64,000 nucleotides of DNA from Brachynemurus nebulosus (lineage: Eukaryota > Arthropoda > Insecta > Neuroptera > Myrmeleontidae): assembly GCA_035578155.1 (NCBI GenBank), contig JAPWDM010000001.1, positions 78,923,425-78,987,424 on the forward strand, in the 5' to 3' direction. A program made the translations under genes and the position numbers. The notes under the pieces are model-generated. The model was not told where the DNA came from, did no database searches, and was given only the letters and a program-made list of their open reading frames with translations. Shown here piece after piece: positions 46,156 to 56,347 of this stretch (position 1 is its first letter; each line of letters starts with the position of its first letter).

Positions 46156-48189
46156 CTCTCCGCGTTAACTCTCGAAAAAAGCAATAAATTGTTACAAAAT
46201 TTTATAAAAACCTTGCAAGGTCATTTTACTCTTGGATGAGTTCGTTAACCATACACGTCCGATGCCACAGACCAGATCTTTTGGGCTTTAAAGTCTTATT
46301 TTGTGATTTTGATCAGAATTGAAAAATTTTTCTAAAATTTTGTTGCATTATCAAAAAAATTGTAAGAAATTTTATCAAGGAGCATTTTAAAATTTTTTTT
46401 TTTTTATATAAACTGGTTCTCAAGAAAAATCAAAAATAATTTTTAAAATAGTCTCTTTTTATCGTGTTATTTCGTTCTATCTTGTTATATTAATCCTAAT
46501 TTTAATTATTTTAATCGCGTACCTAAGGCTATTTTATAACTTTTTATTCTTGCTACCTAGCACATTTCAGACTTTTTTGGTTAAATATTAAGAATAGTGT
46601 CTTATAAATTTCTACGGTTATATACATGTTCTATTATTAAAATTAATTAATAAACTGTAATATTTCTTTGCTCACATAAACTTTTAACATGTATTTTTGA
46701 TAGTGTATAAGTTACCTCTATTCATTTGTATTTCTAGTATAGATTTTTTTTATCAAAAATTTATATTTATTTTCAAATTCAAATTGTAATAGAATTTAAT
46801 TTTTTTTAAACAGGCCATATCATTTTAGTTTCCCTATTTAACACATTATGTTAAAAAATTATACTAATATTTTTAATAATTTTAAAAATATTAATAATTT
46901 TTTTAATATTTAAAATTTTTTTTTATTTTATCATTTCTTTTTTATTGTTTATTTATAAATAATATTGCTTATCGTATGGCTATTGTATAGTTTCGTTACC
47001 ATGGGAACCAGTATGACGTCATTATATAAACAATATATTGGACATGCGTATTGCCATTAAGGAGAGAATCGACTAGAGAGAATGCTGTGTAATACTAATA
47101 CATTAAGAAATTGAAGCAAAAAAATTGACTGATGTGATTATTTTAATGGCGGTGAAACTATTAATATAATGGTTTATCTAATATTTATAAACAAGTCTCC
47201 GTGGTTACAAATTGGGTTTAATAAAATGGACTCATACTTCACAATTTAATGCCTATGGTATCTCTAGGAAACATATCGTCAGCTGAGTATTGGTTTGTAC
47301 CAAGTCAACTTTTTAAACATTTTTTCTAGGTAGTTGTTTTCTTAGTTTTGGACATTGAGGAAGCCACCATCAGAAAATATTTTTTTAAAAACCGACTTAG
47401 TATAAATAAATACTGACGATATGTTAGTATGTTCAATTCAGTACTCAGTGCGTATTGCATAGTAACTAATACTTAAACGAATTGAACGTTGTCATATCAC
47501 TTTTAATTGTTGAATTCTGGACTGTTTTATTAAAAATTTTTAACTAAATTCAACCGAAACGAAAAACCATTTGCCATTTGAAAAAAAAAAACATTTTTTT
47601 TTTGGAAGTTTATAAATATTTTTGGGAAGAAGATGAAAATCGTTGATATATAAAACATTTAAATAAAGTCAATGAGGTATGTGTATGTACTCATTTCAGT
47701 ATTAAAATTATTTCAGTGAGTTTATTATAAATTAGCTATTATCTTTATTTTTAGCGCTTGATAATCTTGATGTTTAGTTTTTCTTTAAGAGCAGTGGAAA
47801 ATATTTTTACACCGAGTTTACATAACTTCTACAATTGTGCTGAAAAAAATCTAATGCAAAAACAGACTTGGGGTAAACAGTAAACAAACGTCAAATTTGA
47901 ATGGTAAAGGTAATGAAACAACTGGAGAACTGTCAACGAATAGTAAAAACAAATCAATTGTATGTGCATGTACAATTTCTATAAAATTCAGTAGATCTAT
48001 AAAGTTCAAATCATTAATGAGATTTTAGCAAATACACTTTAAGAATAATCTGATTTCTAATCATCCTGATGTCATACCCTCATTCAACAGATCCCAATAG
48101 AAGTCTTTTCATAAACGGTTAGTTGGTTTAATTTTATTGCAAAAATTAAACAAGAAATTTTAATAATTTTCTTTATTGATTTTCTAACC
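46155..48189. other. AT-rich sequence
   Basis: Nothing recognised in about 2 kb. Confidence 0.4.
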
Positions 48190-48350
48190 ACAGAAGGTTT
48201 TCTATTGGAAACCAGTGGAGCGCTGTAAACGGGGCAGGCCTAGAAATAGTTGATATGGTGGAAGCCATGGAAAGCAGAGGATGAGGATCTGACGATTACT
48301 ATGACTGGGCAGTGGGGAGGCGACGGACGCAGTAAACGCTGTAAACAAAG
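48190..48350 (+). pseudogene. LINE C-terminal scrap
   Basis: WKPVERCKRGRPRNS, then after a stop YGGSHGKQRM, resembles the basic KRGRPR-W tail following the RT in several LINE families, ending in DAVNAVN. It is short and contains three stops. Confidence 0.35.
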
Positions 48351-49574
48351 ATATATTTGTGTATAGATATATAATTCTATATCAAAGTAAGGACACTTAT
48401 AGATCAAAATATTCTCAAAAATTTGCTTTTTTTATTGAGTTTTTAACAAATATTTGTTCAAGAGTTATCAACTGCTAAGTAAAGTAGATGAATTTTCATT
48501 CTAGGAACTTGCTAAAATTAAAATTTTCTTTTCATTTACTGGTAGGATACAGTAAATTTATGGGAATAATTTTTAACCGTTCGGACATACTCTTTTATAT
48601 TCTGTAATTACTTGCCCGGAAAATTTTTTTCTTACTAAAACAAGTGATTTTTAACAACTCTAATGGTAGCACCACATTCTTGTGAGGTCGCTTCGACGAG
48701 ACGTTCGTCGAGGTTTTGACGAGGCGACACAACACGAGTATGTACCGTCTACAATCTCGCCTACATACTCAATTATTCACACTGCTCATACACATTCGTA
48801 TAGTTTGAAATGTTAATCATAGATGAACAAGAAGGGTCCAACTTCAGAACCACTTATTCTGGCATTATTACCCACTGTCAGTGTGTTAATAGCAAAAATT
48901 AGTGTATGTAAATTAGTATGTAATTTAAGAGGGTGACTCACCCCCTGTACAATTGCTCAAACTGAATTCTGAATTCGAAAATTTAATTTCTACGTTATTC
49001 TAATTGTCTTAAACTATTTTCCATCAGGAAGAACTTCTTTAACTACCCAAACAGTACGACTATTCGACATAGTCACCCCCTAGTTAACTACCCCTAGACT
49101 TAATACTAGGACATTGAGCAAAAACAGGTCAATTAGCCCTTTCGACGTAGATTTCAAATCTCTAAACAAAATTTTTATATTGTTTATTTTTCACCCCTTT
49201 TTGCAAAATTAACCCCCAAATTTTAACCCCCAACCACCCCTGTTAATGTAATTTGAACAAATTGCATATCAATAGATAGCTCTTTAAAAAAGAACAATGT
49301 CGCCAATTTAAACTTTTGCTCTATCTCTTACTGTTTTCGAGATAGTTGAAAAATTAAATTTTTACCCCAATTTTTGAGGGGCGAGTTCACCCCTTCAAAC
49401 CGTTTTTCCGCAGATAAAAAAAATAGGTGTCCCTTAGTTTCTTGTGTTCTACAACATATTAGTGTCTTAATAGTAAAAATGAGTGCATGTAAACTAGTAT
49501 GTAATTTAAGAGGGTAATTCACCCCCTCTCCAGTGTTGCTCTGAGTGAAGAGTTCCGAGTACTTCCAATCCATT
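48351..49574. other. Unassigned sequence with a direct duplication
   Basis: GTATGTAATTTAAGAGGGT plus flanks of about 75 bp occurs at 48890-48965 and again at 49456-49530. Both are followed by a CACCCCCT stretch. No gene is seen. Confidence 0.5.
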
Positions 49575-50660
49575 GGAGAATTTTGAATGAAGTTAAAGAA
49601 AATGTACTTCAGCTGCTGCGAATGGAACTGGCGAAACATACATCATTTAAAACAAATTTTGAATTGCTCGGTCTATATGCAAAATTCGATAAAGATGATA
49701 ATTTACCACTGGATTTGAAGTTGTTTTAATACCAGAAATGTTACTGTTTGCGAATCCACCAATATGAAGGAAGTTTATCAAAGTATGGTGTCGACTTTAG
49801 TGCGCAAGAGCGAACAATTCCAAGAGAGAGACAGCGGCTGGACGTTGCTGCAATTCTGCTATTTAGAAGTCAACGTAAATAAATACAATCCACTCCGGGC
49901 TTCATCGTATATCGAGCTTCCAGCACGGATCAAGAGAAAAATGGCGGTCGTTAATGTGCAAAATGAAGACCAGGCGTGTTTTGCATGGGCAATAACATCG
50001 GCTTTACATCCTGCTGAACGCAATCCGCACAGAGTCGCATCATATCCCCATTATTCGACAATTTTAAATTTCGACGATATTGAGTTCCCAATGAAGATCA
50101 AAAACATAAAATTATTCGAATCTCTCAACAACATCAGCGTCAATGTTTATGGATTGGAAGGAAAGAGCATTACTATACGAAAGATGAAGAAGAAGATGAA
50201 TCTGACAACAAATTTAAAATTAAGACTATCCAGCTACGTTTTATCGATTCGTTCCGATTTATGGCGAGCAGTTTAGATAAACTTGCTGAGAATTTTAAGA
50301 CGGAGCAGTTCGCTGAAGTTCGCCTTTCCTGAAGACCGCCTTTTCAATTTAATCAAATAAAAAGGAATGTTCCCGTACGAATACGTCAACAGTGTTGAAC
50401 GACTAAATGAACGCGCTCTACCACCAAAAGCGGCATTGCATAGCAGCCTGAATTTATCAAGTATCAGCGATGAAGAATAAAGGCGTGCACAGCGAGTATG
50501 GAATGAATTCAACATCCAAACTTTGAGGGAGTATTCGGGTTATATCTGAAAACAGATGTGCTGCTACTAGCCGATGTATTCGAAAATTTCCGGAACCTGT
50601 CTAAAAACATATAAATTGGATCCATTCCAGTAATACACCGCACCAGGCTTGATTAATTAA
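49575..50660 (+). pseudogene. Polinton/Maverick-type protein-primed DNA polymerase B remnant
   Basis: A decayed copy of a large protein family from insect Polinton-like elements, which belong with virus-like DNA elements. The first piece (about 49591-49728) is a helical stretch ending in a stop. The main open frame (49764-50276) has RDSGWTLLQF, INKYNP-like VNKYNPLRASSYIELP and the block ending ALHPAERNP, characteristic of the N-terminal region before the exonuclease. A further shift gives FRFMASSLDKLAENF, then PYEYVNS and LYLKTDVLLLADVFENF in later frames, belonging to the central polymerase part. At least four frameshifts occur and the catalytic C-terminus is missing. No capsid, integrase or protease gene is seen nearby. 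Confidence 0.65.
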
Positions 50661-51215
50661 TTAATAATATGATCTCAAATTTTTTCTTCAGCGCGAGCTA
50701 TGGAATTTTCGAGATGTATCTCTGTCCTTTACTATGTAGTTTCGTGCTCATTTCAGTTGCTAACTGGGGGTGCTTTAGTTCTTTTTGTGACATGTAGATC
50801 AATTTTTGGTAGCTGCGTACGTCATCAACGATGACGTACACAGCTTGGAATTTATAAAAACGTGAATTGTGTGTTTTCATGTTTGGCGCCTTGCGAACTG
50901 TCAATTTGACAGTTGTGTTTTAAACAATGAACTATAAATATGTGTGTGTGTGTTTTAATGATTAAGTTACTATTAATTGTGTTTTATATTAATTATTTCT
51001 ATTTCTATTTTATTTATTTTACAAATAAATGTTGTTATTATACCTTTTTTTGACTTCTTTTTTTTTTTTACTATTATTTGACTGATTATAAAGTTACTAG
51101 ACGTTTATCTGTTCATGGGTATAATTTTAGGGAACATTGTGGTGCAATGTGACAAAGTGAAAAAGATCAGCGCACAGCTCGTTGGTTGCGGCAAAATCAT
51201 CATGTGTTCTCCTGG
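50661..51215. other. Unassigned sequence
   Basis: Nothing recognised. A short GT repeat lies at 50941-50952. Confidence 0.4.
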
Positions 51216-51495
51216 ATGCATGGACATATTGAATACGAGGAACTACAATACATTTTAATAAACAATCTACTTGGAACTCGGATTATCTATACGAAAGGAG
51301 AAGAAAAGTGCGATATTTAAAACGACTGCTACCGTCAGCACCCAACATGAACTTTGAAGAAATAACAATTTGTCTCAAGTTGGGGATCATAACATCAACA
51401 TACACTAGTCCTCGATACGGCCATCATTCTGGAGCAACTTGCGCCATGGAAAATGTTATATCCATATACAAAATATATTATTGTAATAATATTTA
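51216..51495 (+). pseudogene. Repeated insect family of unknown function, C-terminal part
   Basis: The frames read WMHGHIEYEELQYIL, RIIYTKGEEK, then YLKRLLPSAPNMNFEEI, ICLKLGI and YGHHSGATCAMENVISIYK. This resembles the end of a dispersed insect protein family whose last block has the pattern Cys/His, then CA..NV. One frameshift and a probable loss of a Cys are seen. Lying about 0.6 kb from the Polinton polymerase remnant, it could belong to the same element, but that is only an inference from distance. Confidence 0.35.
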
Positions 51496-51600
51496 AATAT
51501 TGATTGTAAAATATTTCTTTTAAATAAATTTATTAGGTACGGAATTTTTTGGAAAAAATTCACCAGTTTACTAAGGATTATTTAGTTTTTATTTTTTTAG

Positions 51601-51640
51601 CAACGTTTCGAGACGCAATGCTGTCTCCTCATCAGGCCCT
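51601..51640 (-). ncRNA. Hammerhead ribozyme core (Penelope-associated)
   Basis: On the minus strand: GGGC, CTGATGAG (51628-51635), stem II GAGAC (51623-51627) pairing with GTCTC (51610-51614) around loop AGCATTGC, then GAAAC (51605-51609). The CUGAUGAG box, perfect stem II and GAAA box are exactly those of a hammerhead. Hammerheads of this kind are known in Penelope-like elements. Outer bases TTATTTAG (upstream) and CTAAATAA (downstream) could also pair. The cleavage-site trinucleotide and stem III are not clear from this sequence. Confidence 0.75.
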
Positions 51641-51999
51641 AAATAACATATTAGTATTACAACAAAAAACAATTTTTTTGGAATACAATTAATAGAACTA
51701 AAAATTACTTACAGTTTTTTTATAAAAGAACAAAAACAAAAACAAAAAACGTATTCTTTAATAAAATGTCAATAATTAAAATTAATTGAGCAACATTGAT
51801 TGTCACATAAATAAAATAATAAAAAGTTTTTTTTATATAAAAAGATTAACAATTAAAATTTAAAAAAAAAACAATAAAAACGGATTACGAAACGAGCACA
51901 TAATATAATGTATTGAGACATTTTTATTTATTGACTAGTTGAGATATGTTAAGATATTTCTGCCGACTAGTGTATTTATCGATAAAAATAGTTATTGTG

Positions 52000-53706
52000 T
52001 TACCGACTACTATGATCACTTAGGATCTTCTGCGCAGATACACACAGCTGATGATAAACTGTCAAATTCGAGTTGTCAGTTTGATTGTTACAATTTTCGT
52101 GTGTATTTATCCACAGGCTTTCTAGATTCAGTCTTTTTTTGAGATTTCTCTCATATTGCAGCACTCTCGTGTTCTGAAAATTAAAACGGTGGTCTTTTTC
52201 ATTAGAGTGTTGCGCCAGTCCGGTACGAAAATCACTTCTAGCCAAATCCCACTGGTGTTGTTTCAGACGTAGCTCTAACGATTTCGACGTCTGGCCTATA
52301 TAAAAAAGTTGACAACCAGCACACGGAATGGAGTAAATAAGATTATCCTTCTTTTCAGGTGGTATAGTTGGTTTTTGTCTGGTGTAAAGGGAATTTTTGA
52401 TCGTGAAAGGATAACTAAATACCGGTCGTAAGCCATTTGACCGCAGAAGAGAGGATACGGGGCCAGTATGTTGTCCTAAGTGTGGTATTTTTAAATAATT
52501 ATTATATTTTGTCGTATTGTCGGTATTATTAGATTGTGTGAAATTATTATTATAGTGTCGGTGTACGACTGTTTTTACTGTGCTGTTAATTATTGGTAAA
52601 GGGAAATTATTCTTTTTTAAGATATCTTTGGCAATTTTTAGTGTTTCTGGGCGGTGCTTCGGATGAGTCAGATTAACGGCTCTATTTATGATATTGTAGG
52701 CAATGTTTCGCTTGACATGCAACGGGTGTCCAGAGTGCGAGTTGATCAGCCTAGTCGAGCAATAAGACTTCCTATGCCACATTGTATCAAGTATATTATT
52801 TTCATCTCTTGTGATTAGCACATCCAAAAATGTCAAACTTCTATTCTCTTCTAGCTCAATCGTAAATTGTAACTTAACGGAGAAGGAGTTGAACACATCA
52901 AGGATGTGCTGCATACCATCATATGGCACCGCTGTTAATATGTCGTCCACATATTTATAAAAAGAAGGTATTGTATAATCAAATTTTTCTAGACAGTGAT
53001 CAACCAGCAAATCCATAACCACATTGCAAGCAACCACTGATAGAGAACTGCCCATCGGGAATCCGGACACCTGCCTAAAAACACCTTCTGTATATTTTGT
53101 AGTAAAAAAGGAATTATTTATTATTAAATGTAAACCTTTCCAAAATGTATTGTAATCCAAAGTGGTAAAAGGTTGTATATAACTCCAGTTTTTTTCGACC
53201 CATTCAAGAAAAATGGTTGTAGGACATGTTGTAAAAAGTGACTGTACATCTAAGCTAATTAGCTTATAACCATAAGGTATTTTTGCATTTTGAATTCGTT
53301 CGACTAGTTCAAACGAATTCTTGATGTCATACTTGCTCGAATACGCACTTTGTACAATGTCCGAGAAAAATTTGGTTAGGTTATATAAAATAGTATCTGA
53401 AGTAGAACAGATTGGCCGAAAAGGTAAGTCATCAAGAAGTATTAAAAGGTTTGTGTATCTTTGGTAAGAAATACATCTTTGGAAGGTATTTTTTGGTTTC
53501 AGATATCTGCAATTAGTTTTAGAAATGTATCCTAATGTCTCCAGTTGGTTTATATATGAGTTAACATCTTTTACTAACTTATTTGTCGGATTTACTTTTA
53601 ATTTCAGGTATACTGATTCATCAAGAATTAAATTATTGGTATTATGGATGTAATTTTGTTCATGTACTAAAACAGTTTTATTCCCTTTGTCAGATTTTAA
53701 AATCAA
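52000..53706 (-). CDS. Penelope-like reverse transcriptase with GIY-YIG endonuclease
   Basis: A 568-codon open frame without a stop, the longest in the window. RT motifs: LDDLPFRPICST at 91-102, catalytic LDVQSLFT at 152-159, GFPMGS at 215-220, YKYVDD with the catalytic pair at 254-255, then TFLDVLITR at 292-300. The C-terminal GIY-YIG domain starts IYSIPCAGC (457-465) and FYIGQTS (468-474), then LKQHQWDLARS and NEKDHRFNF. The upstream part continues in a shifted frame (about 53707-53815: SFLLDIIK, then FLKQHPFIL), so the true start is lost through a frameshift near 53720. The listed start is the first codon of the open frame, a TTG, and is not a real initiation site. The intact core implies a fairly young insertion. 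Confidence 0.85.
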   Translation of the reverse strand: MILKSDKGNKTVLVHEQNYIHNTNNLILDESVYLKLKVNPTNKLVKDVNSYINQLETLGYISKTNCRYLKPKNTFQRCISYQRYTNLLILLDDLPFRPICSTSDTILYNLTKFFSDIVQSAYSSKYDIKNSFELVERIQNAKIPYGYKLISLDVQSLFTTCPTTIFLEWVEKNWSYIQPFTTLDYNTFWKGLHLIINNSFFTTKYTEGVFRQVSGFPMGSSLSVVACNVVMDLLVDHCLEKFDYTIPSFYKYVDDILTAVPYDGMQHILDVFNSFSVKLQFTIELEENRSLTFLDVLITRDENNILDTMWHRKSYCSTRLINSHSGHPLHVKRNIAYNIINRAVNLTHPKHRPETLKIAKDILKKNNFPLPIINSTVKTVVHRHYNNNFTQSNNTDNTTKYNNYLKIPHLGQHTGPVSSLLRSNGLRPVFSYPFTIKNSLYTRQKPTIPPEKKDNLIYSIPCAGCQLFYIGQTSKSLELRLKQHQWDLARSDFRTGLAQHSNEKDHRFNFQNTRVLQYERNLKKRLNLESLWINTHENCNNQTDNSNLTVYHQLCVSAQKILSDHSSR

Positions 53707-53850
53707 AATAAAAGGATGTTGTTTTAAAAATTTTTTTTGGTTTGTTTTATTATATCCAATAGGAAACTATCCAGGACAGAGTCATTATATTTCACGTTAT
53801 TATTTAATGCTTTATTTAGATATTGCGATATTTTTTGACGGATGTTATCT

Positions 53851-54109
53851 TTATCGATAATAAATTTGTTTTTATTTGATAAATAAATTTATAAATAAAT
53901 TTATTAAAAAATGTGTTTTTATACCTATATAACCTATATAAACCTGTTTTCAGATAAAAATATACAATCATATGATAAAATTCATTTTTGCATATTAGAC
54001 AGAAATCTTTGCTATTAATATCAGTATACCTTCTAATGATGTCAGCTGACAATTTATATAAGCTTAAACCTGTTTTATTTTAAAATAAAATGTATTAATT
54101 TTACAATAG
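53851..54109. other. AT-rich sequence
   Basis: Nothing recognised. Confidence 0.4.
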
Positions 54110-54400
54110 TCGGACGCTGCACGCCATCTATTGACAATTTTTAAACTTACGCACAGAGATCGTTAGTATCCGGACGAGCAGCGCCATCTAGTAGTGAAAA
54201 CTTAGCATATTAAAGCTCAAAGGTGGCTGCGCCATCTGTTGACAATTTTTCCAACTTACGCACAGGGACTGCTAGTATCCAGACTACGAAAGCCATCTAG
54301 TAGAGATGGAATTTACAGGAAATTCCGCGTTACAAACAAATTCCAAGAAAACTTGGAATTTACAGGACTCGAAGATGGCTGCGCCATCTATTAGGGAAAT
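54110..54400 (+). repeat. Short degenerate tandem repeat with GCCATCTA motif
   Basis: The phrases GCGCCATCTATTGACAATTT and AACTTACGCACAGAG plus AGTATCCGGAC recur in two units of about 120 bp. GCCATCT occurs at least six times (near 54124, 54193, 54232, 54291 and 54385 among others). Confidence 0.6.
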
Positions 54401-54404
54401 TTTG

Positions 54405-54470
54405 AATTCTTAGGTTCGGTTAGGTTAGAAAAACTTTTGTTGGGTTCGGTTAGGTTAAGTTAGGTTATGT
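54405..54470 (+). repeat. Degenerate TTAGG-like tract
   Basis: TTAGGTTCGGTTAGGTTAG and, after 17 bases, TTCGGTTAGGTTAAGTTAGG. Insect telomeres are mostly (TTAGG)n. It lies directly before the R1-clade LINE. Confidence 0.55.
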
Positions 54471-54884
54471 TGTTGTTCCTGGGGCCCGGTTAAGGCTACC
54501 AGGCCCGTCCACCGGGTTGCGGATAGTGGAACGACCCTCAGATATGGGGGCCAGCTGCGAATAAGCGTCGGAAAATAAGTAGTTGAGGACAATGGACGGC
54601 AGGAGCTGAGAGCGTGGCAGGGCGGCCCTGTGGTGGGGCCGTCCATGACAGCAAAAGATCACAGGCGACGTGGCAAGTTGATGCCGCCACTAAATAAGCA
54701 TCTCCCATGTTGCCTTGCATGGTGTGGCGTTGGGTCGTCAAAAGCTAGGGGATGTAAACCCCGAAATCAAACCATCATACCGTAATTTCACACGTGGTGT
54801 GAAGATGGGGGCCGCTGTTGGGGGCCGTGAAAAACGAGTACCTCTATAATAAAACTCAAGTATTATCATTATTAAATATAAAAG
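54471..54884 (+). other. 5' UTR of the R1-clade LINE
   Basis: A GC-rich block (for example GGGGCCCGGTTAAGGC and AGGGCGGCCCTGTGGTGGGG) unlike its AT-rich surroundings, running to the ATG of ORF1 at 54885. Open frames on the minus strand here are compositional. Confidence 0.6.
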
Positions 54885-56338
54885 ATGACGGAAAATAAAA
54901 CACCTTTAGATATACCTCAGAAGGGTAGGACGTCTCAGGGACATCCAGAATCCCTCTCCGAGGCCTTTGGGTCTTCGGGTTGCCCCACGGATTCTGGGGG
55001 CAATTCTCCGCGAATTTTCAGTAACATTGGCAGGAAGGATGAAATTAGAGACAGGGAGGGGAAGTTCGACTTTGTAGCTGACGTAGAGGCGTTGCTTAGT
55101 GATGATAACATTGAAAATGTTTTCAAGAGGAAGGATAGCCTTAAGAGGAGACCTCCACAAGCTGTAAGAACAATAGTACCTGAACGAGAGGATAAAAGTG
55201 ATAGAAATATACTAGGAAGACCAAGGAGTGGTTCGGTTGGAGCCACAGAGGCCAGCAGATTCCAAAGGAACTTAACTACTCTATGCGTTGGGAAAAATGA
55301 TAAAAAATAGTAAGACGACCAGTGATGCGGAGACGCAAATCGAAAGTCAACCTCCTTCGGCTGAGAAATTGACAAAAGACGTATGTACTCAAACCGAAGG
55401 AAGAACAGGAAAGAATAAGAAAGTACAAGAGGGGAGTGAAATAAAAGAGATGTTGGAAGTGGGAGGCGAATTCGGCAAACTAGCACCGTACCTCGACAGA
55501 GATTGGCCTCTGACTATCTGGATCTGGAACATACGAAGAAGTTATTGGAATTTGTCTTTAGGAATACAAATGTAAACATCAAAGTATGGCACTCCAAAAC
55601 AAAAAGAGAGAAGAAAAGGAAACAATCCATTGCAAAAGATAACCAACCACGAAGATCAAGGGAAACTGAAGCAGTCGTGGTTAAGGCGGAAGGTAAAACA
55701 TACGCGGAGCTATTAAAACTGTGAAGAAAAGAGTAACGGAAGAAGGACCAGATACCGACATACGTTCGGTGAGAAAATCTAAAAACGGGGATTTGGTTCT
55801 AGTCGTTAAACAGGGGGAAGGCATTAGTAGTAAACTTAAGGAAATGATATCTAAAGGCATAGGCGTAAATAATGTAAAAGTAAGCAATAAGAGTAAGAAG
55901 TTGCATATTTCTGATATCGATGCGATCACTACGAAGGAAGAAATTATTGAGGCTCTGAGGAGATCAGTCGGCAGATATAAAGAGTACATGGAACTCAAAT
56001 CGTTCAGACTAACCTATGGGGATAACCAGGTCACAGTCGTTGTGACCTCTATAGACACGGCGATGGAATTAATCAAAAAAGAAAATATCAAAATAGGCTT
56101 GGTCAACTGCAGAATTAGAGAGAGACTGGAGATACATAGGTGTTTTAGATGCCTGAGAATGGGGCACTATGCAAGAGAATGCGAAGATACTGAAGAAGAT
56201 AAGAAGTGTTCAGACCAAAGAAAATGTCCGGTGTTCAGGAGGCTCCTCAACGAAAAAGGAAGGACACGGAGACAACGTTTACAGAGCCGAGGCTCGCAAG
56301 GGGCTAGAGAAGGATTAAAAAACACAGGTGAAGCTTAA
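54885..56338 (+). pseudogene. R1-clade LINE ORF1 (Gag-like)
   Basis: The ATG at 54885 begins MTENKTPLDIPQKGRTS. An acidic and Ser-rich N-terminal part runs to 55310, then shifts of frame at about 55300, 55505 and 55720 carry it on to a stop at 56338. The last segment has DIRSVRKSKNGDLVLVVKQG, IDAITTKEEIIEALR, a further RRM-like block and the zinc knuckle CFRCLRMGHYARECED at about 56140-56190. A second knuckle begins KKCSDQRKCP but is altered. The protein would bind element RNA. The ORF2 start follows after 9 bp. Confidence 0.8.
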
Positions 56339-56347
56339 TACCCGAAT

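Larger units (their letters stand above)
51500..53850 (-). mobile_element. Penelope-like retroelement, nearly complete
   Basis: It comprises the RT/GIY-YIG frame (52000-53706, extending with a frameshift to about 53815) and a downstream segment with a hammerhead core. The non-coding sequence 51660-51990 is AT-rich. Exact ends and flanking repeats were not determined. It is a different family member from the element at 32337-34583. Confidence 0.7.

Noticed and set aside
54455..54741. Three minus-strand open frames
   Set aside because: They arise from the GC-rich 5' UTR of the R1-clade LINE on the other strand.
54935..55486. 183-codon minus-strand open frame
   Set aside because: It is antisense to the R1-clade ORF1 and is a shadow of its codon use.
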